A stretch of DNA of 64,000 nt from the NCBI GenBank assembly GCA_019426215.1, contig CM033403.1:6594012-6658011 (forward strand), read 5' to 3'. Below, one piece after another: positions 11,672-23,256 of this stretch (the stretch's first letter is position 1; each line of letters opens with the position of its first letter). Position numbers and translations under genes: made by a program. Below the pieces are notes generated by a model that saw only the letters and a program-made list of their open reading frames with translations, ran no database searches and had not been told where the DNA came from. This DNA is from Buddleja alternifolia. Taxonomy: Eukaryota > Streptophyta > Magnoliopsida > Lamiales > Scrophulariaceae.

Positions 11672-12168
11672 CAAGAGTGCTACATAGACAATAGTTTCCA
11701 AACTGATATTGACGACTCGAAATCGGTTTCTGGTTGCATTGTTCTGCTTAATGGTGGAGCAGTGAGTTGGAAGCTTCCAAGCAACCGACTACAACTGATT
11801 TAACCACTGAAGTGGAATACATTGATGCCTCAGAGGCAGCAAAGGAAGCTGTTTGGATGAGGAACTTCATCCACGAGTTGGGTGTCGTTCCATCTATTGT
11901 TAACTCGATACCGGTGTACTGTGATAACAATGGGGCTATCGCGCAAGCAAAGGAGCCAAGGTAATCAGAAATTCAAGCACATACAAAGGTGATACCATTT
12001 GATCAGGGAGATCATTGGGAGATGTAACATTCGAGTGGAGCGTGTAGACTCAGCAGATAATGTAGCAGACCCACTAATCAAACCCCTAGTCAGAAGGTAT
12101 TTGATGGACATCTAGGAAAGATGGGCCTCAAATACGTGGGCAATTGGCTCTAGGGCAAGTGGGAGATT
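11672..12168 (+). pseudogene. Ty1/copia RNase H, C-terminal fragment
   Basis: Plus-strand codons include SVSGCIVLLNGGAVSWK, the acidic EVEYIDASEAAKEAVWMR block and PVYCDNNGAIAQAKEP, the conserved copia RNase H series. DNVADPLIKPL follows in another frame, then a purine-rich tract (CAAGTGGGAGAT) and the 3' LTR at 12169. One frame change near 11965 and loss of all upstream pol show that it is dead. Confidence 0.83.
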
Positions 12169-12815
12169 GTTTGAGTAGATGCCCGGCGCACCAATTTTTG
12201 GGCGCCATTTCTATGTAATAAACTCTATGAGACAATCTTTTCTAATATATAAAGTCGATTTCTTTTTGGCATTCTTTGTTCTTTAATTGTTATTATATGC
12301 TTAAAATGAAGTCCCTTGAATCACACATGACTATGGGACATCATCGGACATCGGGAGTGACGATGATGAAATATGTCTCAAAGGTCGTGATTCTTAAAAG
12401 GTTTCAAGTCGTTAAAGGGTCTGTCAAGATGAGAGATATTGACAAAGACCAGAAAGACTTTCTTGTGCACATATGTTCTTAGAGAACGTGCCTCGTTCCA
12501 TAGACATAGATGTGCACAAGGGTTCTCATTTAGGATAATGAGTGAACTGAACAACCCCGCCAGAAATTCCTAAAATGGTTGTCCTGATCGAATATGGAAT
12601 TTTCTATAATCACGTAGGCACAAGAGTAAGTCTTATGGACCGGAGGTTCCATTGGTTACTTTGAGCATAGTTGATTATACTTTGACTTATCTAATGATTT
12701 CTTTGCGAGTCGTCATATGAGATATCTTGGGTATAGTATGATTATGTGTCAAGGTACATGAGAGGCCAAGATGGGATCCATCACTGATTTAGCGAATCAG
12801 ACATTTCCTATGTTT
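12169..12815 (+). repeat. Copia 3' LTR, partial
   Basis: It starts TGTTTGAGTAGATGCCCGG right after the polypurine tract and matches 8713-9357. The match stops at about 12815 (CCTATGTTT), where the sequence becomes unrelated. Confidence 0.72.
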
Positions 12816-14350
12816 AATCAATTACTATAATCAAGTTCAACTTAATTTTTTCCCGATTTAAAATTTAATTTAAACTAAATTAAATCTAATTTAACTTATT
12901 ATAAATTAAATCCCATTTAATTTAGTCAATTGGGTCCAACCTAATTTAATTCAAATTAGTGTCATTGGGTCTAACCCATTTAATTTAGTTTAATTGGGTC
13001 CAACCCAATTTAATTCAAATTAGAATTCGCTGGCCCAAACCCACTGGCATATTAAATTTAAATGTGTTGGGTCTATGTCATTCATTGAGCCCAGCCCAAC
13101 ATTATGCCACATAATTGACCAACAGCACAATGGGCCGAGCCCAGCTAGTATTTTGAGTGCTTTGGGACAAGCCCACATCCCATTGTACTATGCTGGGCCA
13201 ATTCTAGCTTGAATTACCAAGTGTTGGGCCAAACCCACCACGTAAATTAATGTGTGTTGGGCTCGGCCCAACCACACAAGTAGACTGCTGCTATTGCAGC
13301 AGTCTTCTTCCTCTTTGTGCCGTCAACCACGACGCCGGCGTCGTGGCGGCGACTTTTCGGTCGTAGTTACGGTGCCTGGCGCCGCCGTATTCACCCATCA
13401 CATGCGCCACCATCGACACCCCCGGAGCGACATGAAAACGCAATTTTTAGAACCCCGAAAATCTGTCAATTTTCGCCGGTCTTTCCCGTGGCCATTCACG
13501 GTCATCTCCGGCGGCTCAAAGCGGTGCATCTCGCACCACCAACTGCGGCGTCTAACGCCGCGTCTTTGATGTGCAGCAGCGCTTCGAGTGCCACCGTCAC
13601 TGTCGCCTAGACTCTTCTCAAAATCGGACATGAAGGTTCCGATTTGTAGGAAAACCAACACAGTAGCCATTACCGCCCATGGTCACAGGCGACACCGCAC
13701 CGTTCTTCGGCGTTTCTCAAGATCCGGGTCAAACCTAAAATCGACTATTGAATTCCAGATAACAATTGAAATAGCTTAATCTGAAAATCCAATTTGAATG
13801 CGTCAAATTAACCATGATCAGACACGAGCTGTTGTAAAGCATTTTGTTGAATTCATCAATGGTTGTCTGCTAGTCTCAAAGCAACCAAATGTTCTTTCAA
13901 TTTTGTTTGTCAGATTTTACCCAAAAACAAAATTGATTCTTTTTTTTTTTTTTAAAAAAAATCGGTCTTATATATCATTCAATCGAAAGTTTACAGTGCC
14001 TGGAACAATACAATTCATATCGACTTAAACGATGTAGTAAGAACATCTGAAACACCAACTATCAAGTTTCTTGAAGATAATAAATCTCAAGAACTCACAA
14101 ACCAACACAAGAAAATTCTTGTGCAACTCCTATTCAAGAAGAAACGAAACTCTTATTCGAGAGAGAAAGCAAACTCTCATACGAGAGAGAAAATAAAATA
14201 CTAAAAAAAAAAAATCTAAAACGCTATATAAAAACTTATGTATCATCCGTCTTCATTTCGTCAGATCTGTCTGTCTCGTTAGATCCATATCCATCTCGTC
14301 AGATTTGAAGGTGTGATGTATAACTTGAAGAAGGGTGCTCCAACCCAACC
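12816..14350. other. Unassigned repeat-like non-coding region
   Basis: AT-rich at first, with an imperfect tandem repeat of about 63 bp (units at 12914 and 12977, sharing GTCCAACC and TTAATTCAAATTAG), then GC-rich at 13300-13700, then AT-rich with a T run at 13940. Overlapping frames of 60-105 codons occur on both strands in the GC-rich part, none with a recognisable domain. It could be LTR or leader sequence of an old copia element or a decayed gene end. I see no gene. Confidence 0.4.
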
Positions 14351-14749
14351 CGCCGACGATGGTGTTAACAGTGGTGAAGTAGACAACTGCTTCACCAGGG
14401 AAGTTAGCAATTTTAACCCCCAATTGCATATTATGAGTCAAATTTAGACCCTTTCAAAAAAGCATTACAAATTTAGACCCCTATGGGACCCATAAGCTTG
14501 AAAAGGCCAAATTACCCTTACTAAAGTCAAAAGATGGATAATTGCAAGTTTCCTCCTTGCTTTATCAAGAAATTGCTCAAGACCCCCTATACAATTCAAA
14601 ATCTTTCGTATAGTCCCTATACTTTCAATTTATTTACCTTTAGTCCTCGAATTTTGAAAATGGTTTAATTTGGCCCCACAAAACAACAAAAACATCAAAA
14701 AATACATGAGAGTAATTATATATATTTAAAGAAAAGGGAATCTCAACCC
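14351..14749. other. Left flank of the viral insertion
   Basis: Non-coding. 14354-14428 is an imperfect inverted copy of 23831-23881 on the far side of the viral DNA. The rest has repeated AATTTAGACCC words. No gene. Confidence 0.5.
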
Positions 14750-14800
14750 GCTTTTATAAATCTGCATAAAAACTTTTTATTGCCTTCATAATTTACATAC

Positions 14801-15563
14801 ATGCCAATTCCTGCTCATATTTTAAGTGCTTTTATTGATTGTCTTAATACTTTAGAAAACTTAGATTATACTAATACAGAATTAATATTAGAATTACGAA
14901 ATCAATTAATAATTAGAAGAGAACATTGGGTTAATAATTATCTTAACATACCTCCTAGATTAAGAGATCACGAAAACTATATTAAGTACCTTTTAATCTT
15001 GAATATATTAATAGCTGCCTTTTATTAAAATAGCTTCTTATAATTATAAAAGATTAGAATATCTAGATTTAGAATATAGCTTAGCCGATAGAACCGTAAT
15101 CTCGTTAGATAAACATAAATTTATTTGTAGATTTGATTCAAGTTTTAAGCATAATTTACATTCAGAAAATAAACACTTAAATAGTTTAACAGATTTATTT
15201 ATATCTTTAGCATCAAACTTAGAAATAAATAACGCTAAACTTTGTAAAACGTTAGAATCATTAAAAGAAACCGTTTTAATAAATAGAGAAATAATAAAGA
15301 AGGGTGAAAATAATAATTTAGATTATATTAAACAACAATCTGAGGAAACTCTAAAGATAGTTAAGAAATATAATAAGCTTTTTCCCACTAAAGACGAAAT
15401 AATAGAGTTAAAATATAGCTTGGAAAGTAATAAGCTAAAACAATTAGAAATTGAAACTAAGAAAACTCTAAGCCAAGTAATAGAAAAAATAAATAAACTT
15501 GAAGCTCAAAACTTAGAAACAAGTAAAACGCTAAAAAATATAGAACGAATAGTTAGTGGATGA
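14801..15563 (+). pseudogene. Viral ORF1, frame-shifted
   Basis: It opens with ATG at 14801. The first frame stops at 15026-15028, and a second open frame (one step shifted) runs from about 15015 to a TGA at 15561-15563. That stop overlaps the ORF2 start as ATGA, the arrangement of ORF1/ORF2 in badnaviruses and rice tungro bacilliform virus. This shows that both halves belong to one ancestral ORF. The second half is rich in Lys, Glu, Asn and Leu with heptad-like spacing, suggesting a coiled coil. The function of ORF1 in these viruses is only loosely known. A small length change at 15012-15028 inactivates it. Confidence 0.75.
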
Positions 15564-15898
15564 ATAATATAGAAAATAGATTAGAATATAAAAGAGCCAT
15601 TGAATTAGCAAATAAATATCTATCTACCGAAGAAGGATTTACTACCTATCAAGGAACTAGTAATTCAGATAAATTATATCCTAAACTTTGGAATATTCAA
15701 TTCGCTTTAATTCTACAAATATTCGAAAGGCTAGATAAATTAGAAAATAAGTTAGAAAAATTAAGTACTAAAATAGACACAGTATCTCAAGTGATTAAAG
15801 GAGATTTACAAGATAGTATAGAAGAAAGATTATCAAATTTAGCACTAGAAGAATCTGAAAAACCTAAAAAAGAACCTAAAAAATATATATATTGGTAA
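15560..15898 (+). CDS. Viral ORF2, small coiled-coil protein
   Basis: 112 codons, uninterrupted. It begins at the ATGA overlap with ORF1 and ends 3 nt before the ORF3 start. The central part (LQIFERLDKLENKLEKLSTK) has a clear leucine heptad pattern and the tail is basic (KPKKEPKK). Size, position, coiled coil and basic C-terminus fit the ORF2 / virion-associated protein of badnavirus-like genomes, which binds nucleic acid and associates with particles. The assignment rests on position and composition, not on a family signature. Confidence 0.72.
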   Translation: MNNIENRLEYKRAIELANKYLSTEEGFTTYQGTSNSDKLYPKLWNIQFALILQIFERLDKLENKLEKLSTKIDTVSQVIKGDLQDSIEERLSNLALEESEKPKKEPKKYIYW

Positions 15899-15901
15899 AA
15901 A

Positions 15902-17572
15902 ATGATGAGATCATTTAGTGGTACTAGTAGAACTATAAGTGAATCAAGTAATAAAGAAAAAGAGAAAGGAAAAATAAGTAATACCTTTACTAAACGAATG
16001 TTTAGAGGATCAGGAAGTCAAAGCTCAGCTAGAGAAGTAGAATTAGAAGAAATAATAGACGTAGAAGAAAATCTTAATTTATATAATAACAAGGGAATAG
16101 ATAAGTTAAAACCTAAAACATTATACAAAGTAGGAAAAATGGATTTTAACACACATTTAATCAAGAAATTTAGAGAAAAAGAAGTAAAAGTTACAACAAA
16201 TGCTGAAAATATAAGCTTAGTTAGCCCGGAATGTATAAAACAATTAAAACAATTAAAGCAAAAATATATACATTTAGGATTAATTATTGTAGGAATAAAA
16301 GGATTAACTAGAAAGGGAACTGGTGGAAAGGTTTTAGTTTTATTATTAGATAAGAGTTGGTCTGATGCTAGGAGAGCAGTATTTGCTAGTATGGAAATAG
16401 ATATGACTAATAATGTAGGAATATTTTATGTAGCTCCGAACATGATGAAAAGTATTAAAGATATTAATAAAATTACTATAGGATTACAAACTAGAGGATA
16501 TGAAACATATGATGGTAACAACTTAGTAGTTTCTATAGCATTTTTAGGAAGAGTAACCAATAATAGTTTTCCTCAATATAAAATTAATATAGATGGGATA
16601 ATAGATGGATTAGCCTCAGTAGGAGTAAAAATGATTAAACCTTTAAATATAGATAATAACGATTTAAATGGAGAAGAATGGGAATTAACCAAGCATTTAG
16701 AAGAAAATGAGACTGTCAAAGTTCCAGGAGAGAGTGTAATGTATACAAACAGTAGAGGTCAAACTTCTATTAGATTCCTTAATTACCAAAAACAAAATCC
16801 CAAAGAAAATTTAGAAGATCTAGAAGAAGAAACTGATAATGAAACTGAAACAAGCTACATGAATATTATAGAAGAAGAAGTTAGAATAACTAGTAGATTT
16901 GCTAATTGGGAAATATTATCTGATATAGAAAACGAAGAAGATGAAGAGGAAGAAAATATAGAAGAAATAGATGAAGAGATTAGACAATTAGAAAGTCAGC
17001 TCAAAAATGATTATAGACCAAAAAATATGGAAGAAATATTAAGAAAAAATTTTGAGATAAATAATTTAAGAGAATTAGTAGATGAAATGTATTTTGAAGC
17101 AATGAATTTAGATATCAATTTAGAATCAGCTGAAGAAGAATTTAAACAATATTATAATATTGATTTAATTGATGATATATGTTCAGGAAAAATAGAATTT
17201 GAAAAGTTCTTTAAAAATAAAGAGAAAGGTAATAACGAAGTAGCTTTTATGGCAGATAGTCAAGCAAGTACTAGTAGTAATATAGGAAAAAGAACTAGAG
17301 TAGAACCAGATTATAGTGAAGTTCCAGCTAGAAATGTAGAAATGAGTGGTAGACCAGAATGGAAAAGTCCCACATATGAATATGGATCAACCCAGCCAAA
17401 TAAATATATAGGATCAAGACAACCCATAGGAAAAACCATGAGTGGAACCATGTTAGTAATTGAATTAGGAAGTCCACAAATGTGGCCAGAAGAAATAAAT
17501 ATATGGGAACAATGTGTAGTAAGACATTGGGAAATAAATAAAAAAGCAGATATGGATATGTTTAATTTTTAG
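15902..17572 (+). pseudogene. Viral ORF3 part 1: movement protein and start of coat protein
   Basis: 556 codons. Residues about 78-265 form a caulimovirid movement protein of the 30K superfamily: beta-rich, with the conserved LLLDKSW block (Asp near residue 150) and a Gly/Phe-rich FLGRVTN block. Movement proteins line plasmodesmata and allow cell-to-cell spread. After an acidic Glu-rich linker, residues about 500-556 (WPEEINIWEQCVVRHWEIN) begin the coat protein. The frame ends at TAG 17570-17572 in a run of five T, and the coat protein continues in another frame from 17566. The stop therefore looks like a length change in the T run, not a natural end. Confidence 0.88.
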
Positions 17573-18954
17573 AAACCTGTTTAGGACCTACAGCATTATC
17601 TATCTGGCAAAGCAAGAAGAAGAAAGATCCTAATAGAATTAATGAAATAAAGGCCTTAGGAAATAATCCTTATAATTTTACTAGTTTTATTAGAACATTA
17701 ATAATAGGTATAGATCCAGGAAGAGAAAATACATTCATACAAGATACAGCACTTAGAAACCTAGAACAACTCACTATAACAGATATGAAATATATTATAC
17801 CTTTTAGTCAAGATTTTACAAGATTAATAGGAGAAGCTAATAAAGCATTTGATGAAGAATTATGTAATAGGTATTTTACGAAATTACCACAAGATTTAGG
17901 AAAAAGAATACATGAAGAATGGATAAAAACTAATGGCAATCTTACAGGATTAGGTATAGGACCTAGAGTACAATATACTTTCTTTAAACTTCAGGAATGG
18001 TGTAAAGAAGAATTTATTAGAGAACAAATTAGAAAGCAATCTTATGAGTTTTGTCGAAAAGCTATATACACCCCACAACAATATGGACAGAAGAATTACT
18101 TTAAGCCAAAACGCAAAATATTAAGGAAATCAAATAAACCAAAATCTAGTTTTAGACAATATAGGCAAGGAAGAAAGCCCCCTAATTATGTTAAAAAGCC
18201 ATCAACAAGAAAATGCACATGTTATATTTGTGGAGATCCTAAACATTTAGCTAATAGATGTCCGAAAAGACAATTTAATATGGAAAGAGCAGCCATAGCA
18301 GAACAATTAGATGAAGACGTAGTAAGTATAGACGGTAATGAAAGTGATAATGAAAGCATATTTAGTATAGTAAGTGAAGAAGGACCAGAAATTCCTAATA
18401 TAATAGAATATACCTATATGAATAATTCATGTGAACATAAATATATAAATGGAAAAGGAACTATGAGTGTAGCCTGTAGTATTTGTAGATTATATCCTGA
18501 TATGCATTTAAGATATCAGTGCAATATATGTTTTGACGAGATTTGTTTTATTTGTGCTAAAGACGCATATAATATAGAAACAGATGTATCGCCTAAACCT
18601 AGTAAAAAACTAGAATCTATAGAAGTTCTAAGCCATAAAATAGAGAATTTAGATTTAAGAATACAATTAATAGAATTAAAAATAAAAAATAATGAAAACA
18701 TAAATAGTCATCAAAATAAAGGAAAGGGTGTCTTAATAGAAGAACTTGATGAAATTAACCAACAATTAGAAGAAACTCATTTACAAAATACAGCGTATGA
18801 ACCCCAACTACAAGTACCCTATACTAGTAGTCTAATACTTTTAGATTGTCGAATATGGTGTAATCAAGAAAAATATATTGAAACTAAAGCCATTTTAGAT
18901 ACAGGAAGTACAAAAAGCATGCTTAGCGCTAGTCTTGTGCCAAAAGATTTGTAA
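17566..18954 (+). pseudogene. Viral ORF3 part 2: coat protein, zinc motifs and start of protease
   Basis: Open from about 17566, with the first ATG at 17785. It contains the capsid domain, a basic stretch, and a zinc knuckle at 18214-18261 that fits CXCX2CX4HX4C exactly. A second cysteine box at 18475-18555 fits CX2CX11CX2CX4CX2C exactly; this second box is known from badnaviruses. A Lys/Glu-rich coiled segment follows, then the aspartic protease active site DTGST at about 18898. The frame stops at 18952-18954 inside the protease, which continues one frame over from 18935. This is a lesion because it cuts a domain. Confidence 0.9.
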
Positions 18955-19594
18955 CACAATAAGTTATACAGTTACTAGTAGAACTGCCGAAAATAGATTA
19001 ATGAGAATAACAAAAGAATTAATTAACATAGGGATACAATTTAAGGATTTTTCAGGAAATTATAGTAGTAAATATACATTAGGACAAGTACTTATAGCAC
19101 CAGATAACATAAATAGCCATGAATTCCTTTTAGGGTTAAACTTCATTTGTGCATTAAATGGTAGTATCTTAATAGGAAAAAATTATATTACTATTAGCAA
19201 ACATAATTATACTTTTCCAACTAATAGATACATTAAACAATCAGAGTTGACTGCGAAGCGTGGTGGACATGGTAATAATGAACTCGATTTTTTCAAAGAA
19301 TTAGAACAAAATAATATAGAACCTGAAACTATAGATATCCTATTAGATGAAGAAATTAGAGATATAGGAAAGGGATTAGAAGTTTTAAACCTAGAAAATG
19401 AAAGAATTTTGCATAAATTAGAAATGTTAGGATTTATAGGAGATGATTTAGCTAAAAACAAAGTAAACTATACTTTTAAACTAAACATATTAAACCCAGA
19501 TATAGTGATAAGAACAGCAGCTATAGAATATACTCCTGAAGATATAAAAGAATTCAAAACACAAATAAAAGAAATGTGGAAATCGGTGTTATAA
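18935..19594 (+). pseudogene. Viral ORF3 part 3: rest of protease and linker to RT
   Basis: 219 codons. The first 90 hold the second half of the retroviral-type aspartic protease, including the flap and FLLGLNFI (hydrophobic-Gly block), which pairs with the DTGST of the preceding frame. The remainder is the acidic linker before reverse transcriptase (PEDIKEFKTQIKEMW at the end). It stops at 19592-19594, and the polyprotein goes on from 19576 in another frame. The active site and the rest of the domain lie in different frames, so this copy cannot make an active protease by normal translation. Confidence 0.82.
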
Positions 19595-20880
19595 GAAGAA
19601 GTGATAGTCCTCATAGATCAGCAGCCTTTATAGTAAGAAATAATGCAGAAATAAAAAGAGGAAAACCTAGAATAGTATATAATTATAAGAGACTTAATGA
19701 TAATACAGAAGATGATGCTTATAGAATACCTAATAAAGATGAGTTAATTAATCTTATACAAAATAAAAAGATATTTTCAAAATTTGATTTAAAAAGCGGA
19801 TATAATCAAATTAAAATGGTAGAAGAAGACAAAAAATGGACAGCTTTCAGCTGTAGTGAAGGACATTTCGAGTGGAATGTTCTATCTTTTGGTTTAAAAA
19901 ATGCTCCAGCAATATTTCAAAGATTTATGGATAGTATATTTAAACATTTAGATTTCTGTTTAGTATATATAGATGACATTTTAGTAGCTTCTGAAACTTT
20001 TAAGCAACATCAAGATCATTTAAAACAAGTGTTTAATTTAATAGAAGAAAACGGAATAGTAGTATCTAAAAAGAAAATGGAACTTTTTAAGAGAAAAATA
20101 AGCTTTTTAGGTTTAGAAATAGGAAACGGACAAATTAAATTACAACCTCATATAGCTCAAAAAATTCTAGATTTCCCAGATAAATTAGAAAACTTAAAAC
20201 AAATACAAGCGTTTTTAGGAATATTAAACTACTCTAGAAAATTTATTCCTAAACTTAGTAAATTAGTCGGACCATTATATAAGAAAACAGGAAAATCAGG
20301 TCAAAGACATTTTAATCAGGAAGATATTAACTTAGTCAGAAAAATTAAAGAAGTTGTTAAAGATTTAAAACCTTTAGAATTACCCTTAAGTACTGATTAT
20401 GTCATAATAGAAGTAGATAGCTCTATAGAAGGATGGGGAGCAATATTAAAATGTAAACCTCATAAATTTTCTCCAAAAAATGAAGAAAAAATATCAGCTT
20501 ATTCCAGTGGTAATTTTAATAAAACAAGAAGTAATTGGACTAGCCTAGATTATGAAATAGCAGGGATAGTTAAAGCAATAGACCATTTTAGACTATATTT
20601 AAATAAACCTTTTACCCTTAGAACGAATTGTGAAGCTGTAGTTAGATTTATAAAAAATGAAAATTCTAGAAAACAAAATAATAAAAAATGGTTAAATTTT
20701 AGAAATGCAATAGAAGGTAACGGATATAAAGTAGATTTTGAACATATTAAAGGATCAAACAATAGCATAGCAGATTTATTAAGCAGGCAATTAACTTTAA
20801 TTTTGGGAAACAGATCATGGCTTCCAACGACCAAGACAACCAACAAACAAGACCTCCCTCTGCAACTTACAACCAAATAG
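19576..20880 (+). pseudogene. Viral ORF3 part 4: reverse transcriptase and RNase H
   Basis: 434 codons. RT shows FSKFDLKSGYNQIKM, the LSFGLKNAPAIFQRFM block and the catalytic YIDD at about residues 131-134. RNase H follows: first acid in EVDSS (about residue 280), glutamate in LDYEIAG (about 326), and final Asp in SIADLLSR (about 398). The third catalytic position, normally Asp in the RTDC-like block, is Asn here (RTNCEA, about 350). The last 64 nt overlap ORF4. This module copies pregenomic RNA into DNA. The frame lost its start through the break near 19585, and the Asn substitution would itself impair RNase H. Confidence 0.92.
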
Positions 20881-22439
20881 TCCGAAGACCAGCTTTCAGG
20901 CCTAATTTTCAACAAACTAGCCAGAATAGACCAGCATTCACAATAGAAACTCAGTTATTTAATCCAGCCACTCAAAAAGTTTTTAAAACCTTTGGCAAAA
21001 TAGCACTTCCAGTTAGACATAATTTCAATCTCCCAAAAGATACCCCTCATATAACTGAAGAACAGAGTATCTTACTCAATGCTCTATGGGAAGCTCATCC
21101 TTCAGCCGGCAAATTAACAGCACTAAATGCACTTTGTTATTACTTTGAAAAGGAAAACAAAAATTTTCCATTAGACGAAGCAGCAGTTTATCTTGTTATT
21201 AGAGGAGAACCAGTGGGAATTTTTGAAGATTATCAACGAGCAATACAAAGCATTCAGAAGGTAGCAAAGGGATACTTGGAGCCCTTTAAACATTTTCATG
21301 AAGCAGTAACAGCAGCAAGAAGAATTTTAGGCCCAAATTTTTACATACAGCCTAATGCCGAAAATGCAAAGCCCAAAATACTTTCAAAGGGAAAGAGACC
21401 CATAAACCCAGATGTAGAAGCACTCGAAGATGACTTAGAGACTATAACTAAACAATTTACCAACCTTAACAAATTTTATCAAGACCTTTTAGCCCAGCAT
21501 CAAAAGTTGTCAGCCCATGTAATAAACCCCAGACAAAATGAGGTTCCTAAGGAGATCAAAAATAAATCCTACCAATTTTTGTCTGTTCGAACTTTTTTTA
21601 ACCCTTGCCAAACAGTTCTAGCTTTACCTGAAGAAATTCAGAGTATCATTTGGCAAAAAGCAGAAGATAGCTTTTACAAAAGAATGTTAAAAGTAGCCCA
21701 AATTATTATTAATCAGCAGATAGAAGGAATAATTTCAAAGACTCGCCTACTACAATGGAAGGGAGAACCTATTCGCCACGAAGGATCATTAAAATTCTAC
21801 ACCCTAAAATATTTTTCATGGCCTAATGTTCATATAGATGCATCAGTTTTTAGAGAAGGATGGATAGATGAAGAATTTATCAGCGTTCAAAGGTTATTAG
21901 ACTATGGTTTCATAGCAAAAATATTTGTATCAGATCCAGTACAAGTGACTCATATAGGTCGACATATTTCAGACGCTGTCAATTTTATATTCGAGCAACA
22001 AGCAGCAGAAAGTGTCAAGATTGACATAGTATCTCTACCTCCAATTTGGAACACTACAGGAATAGAAATAGGACATTCATTCTTTTCGATAACAGAGAAT
22101 TATGAAAAATGGGAACCAATGTCAACATTGTGGAATTGTCCTGAAGCCATAAATCCTTTAGCCAATATAGAAGAGCTCAAATTAGCCTTGGAAATACGGA
22201 GGAAAACTCAGCGACAATATATGATGCCCAATTCAGATTCAGACCTCAAGCTTATTTTTCAGGCAATTCATCATAGCATATTTATTCCTGCCAAGAACAG
22301 ATGCAAGATTCGCCTTACTACTCTAGGAAAAAGAGCAATGACAAGTGTAGAATACCCACCAAGATATAATCCTGATATGTATAATCCGGATTCAGAATAT
22401 AATCCAGATCTAGAAGGAACCAGTCGAGAAACATACTAG
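20817..22439 (+). CDS. Viral ORF4, viroplasmin-like protein
   Basis: 540 codons, fully open. ATG at 20817, overlapping the end of ORF3 by 64 nt. Residues about 121-175 (VYLVIRGEPVGIFEDYQRA, then the FKHFHEAVTAARRIL block) match the fold shared by caulimovirus viroplasmin and the N-terminal domain of eukaryotic RNase H1: a small beta sheet with a Gly-Ile-aromatic turn and a helical end. Residues about 195-240 form a coiled coil. The C-terminus is Tyr/Asn/Pro-rich. In caulimoviruses this protein builds inclusion bodies and allows translation reinitiation on polycistronic RNA. Function here is inferred from the domain only; the rest of the protein I do not recognise. Confidence 0.78.
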   Translation: MASNDQDNQQTRPPSATYNQIVRRPAFRPNFQQTSQNRPAFTIETQLFNPATQKVFKTFGKIALPVRHNFNLPKDTPHITEEQSILLNALWEAHPSAGKLTALNALCYYFEKENKNFPLDEAAVYLVIRGEPVGIFEDYQRAIQSIQKVAKGYLEPFKHFHEAVTAARRILGPNFYIQPNAENAKPKILSKGKRPINPDVEALEDDLETITKQFTNLNKFYQDLLAQHQKLSAHVINPRQNEVPKEIKNKSYQFLSVRTFFNPCQTVLALPEEIQSIIWQKAEDSFYKRMLKVAQIIINQQIEGIISKTRLLQWKGEPIRHEGSLKFYTLKYFSWPNVHIDASVFREGWIDEEFISVQRLLDYGFIAKIFVSDPVQVTHIGRHISDAVNFIFEQQAAESVKIDIVSLPPIWNTTGIEIGHSFFSITENYEKWEPMSTLWNCPEAINPLANIEELKLALEIRRKTQRQYMMPNSDSDLKLIFQAIHHSIFIPAKNRCKIRLTTLGKRAMTSVEYPPRYNPDMYNPDSEYNPDLEGTSRETY

Positions 22440-22794
22440 AAGACAAAAGCTTCAACAGTTCAGCAATAATGTTTAGCAGCACCAATAATTCAGCTACAAG
22501 ACAAACTTCAAGAGACAACATTCAAAGATTCAGCAAAATAATGCATTTCCCAGACAAAAGTCATAAATGTATCAGCAGCAAGGACAATAATTTGCAGCAA
22601 TAATTCAGCTATCAAACAAGGCACTGAATTCAAAGCATCAATCTCAGCAACTTTTGTACCATATTAACTGTTCACTATTGCCACCTATGTACTTTTTCAC
22701 TGTTTAAGCACTGTTTGTACTGTTTGTAATAATGGCAGCTGTGGATGCCAAAGTCTTTCTTCAATATGTTGTAATGTTTTTCAATTCCGAGGCC
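22440..22794 (+). other. Viral intergenic region, upstream promoter part
   Basis: 355 nt of non-coding viral sequence with many AGCAATAATTCAGC-like words, an arrangement typical of a pararetrovirus promoter enhancer. No ORF. Confidence 0.55.
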
Positions 22795-22801
22795 TATAAA
22801 A
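22795..22801 (+). promoter_or_regulatory. Viral TATA box
   Basis: TATAAAA preceded by GGCC and followed by GGACCTC, in the position expected for the pregenomic RNA promoter. The transcript would start about 25-30 nt downstream, near 22825. Confidence 0.75.
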
Positions 22802-22889
22802 GGACCTCTTCCCTCATTTGTAAACTTGCACCTTGACATTCTCCAACCCACACTTCTTGGTTGCTAGAGAATCTCTCATCTTTTCTTGT

Positions 22890-22895
22890 AATAAA
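22890..22895 (+). terminator. Viral poly(A) signal
   Basis: AATAAA about 95 nt after the TATA box, with a GT-rich run (TCTTTGTGTG) after it. In a circular genome this gives the short terminal redundancy of the pregenomic RNA. Confidence 0.7.
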
Positions 22896-23256
22896 ATATC
22901 TTCTTTGTGTGCAATAATATCTTGTAAGTTTTTTTTATATGTTTTATAATGCATAGTGAGTAAACTCCCCCAGGGACGGAATTCCCCTACTATTTAAAAA
23001 TGTTATAACTCTCTCATGGTCAAAAAATACAAAAACATTAAAAATCGAAAAACCAAAAACATTAAAAATGCTCAAAATGATGATGAACAGTAGTAACATT
23101 ATACTGTTTCATCTTCTCAAAAATATGTTTCTGCTGTACAAATTATTGCTTTCAATAATATCTGATACTGCTTTGGGAAGATTTTGTTTACCGTCTCGGT
23201 GTTACTGGTCGGGAGACAAAATGTGCGGGATAATTCCCCCCAGTGTGCAAGCAAAA

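Noticed and set aside
13252..13779. Overlapping 60-105 codon frames as a host gene
   Set aside because: GC-rich DNA opens all frames on both strands. No domain, no splice pattern, and the frames contradict each other.
17560..17575. Programmed -1 frameshift between movement and coat protein
   Set aside because: The T run does not form a slippery heptamer in the right phase, and no relative is known to shift here. A length change in the T run is simpler.
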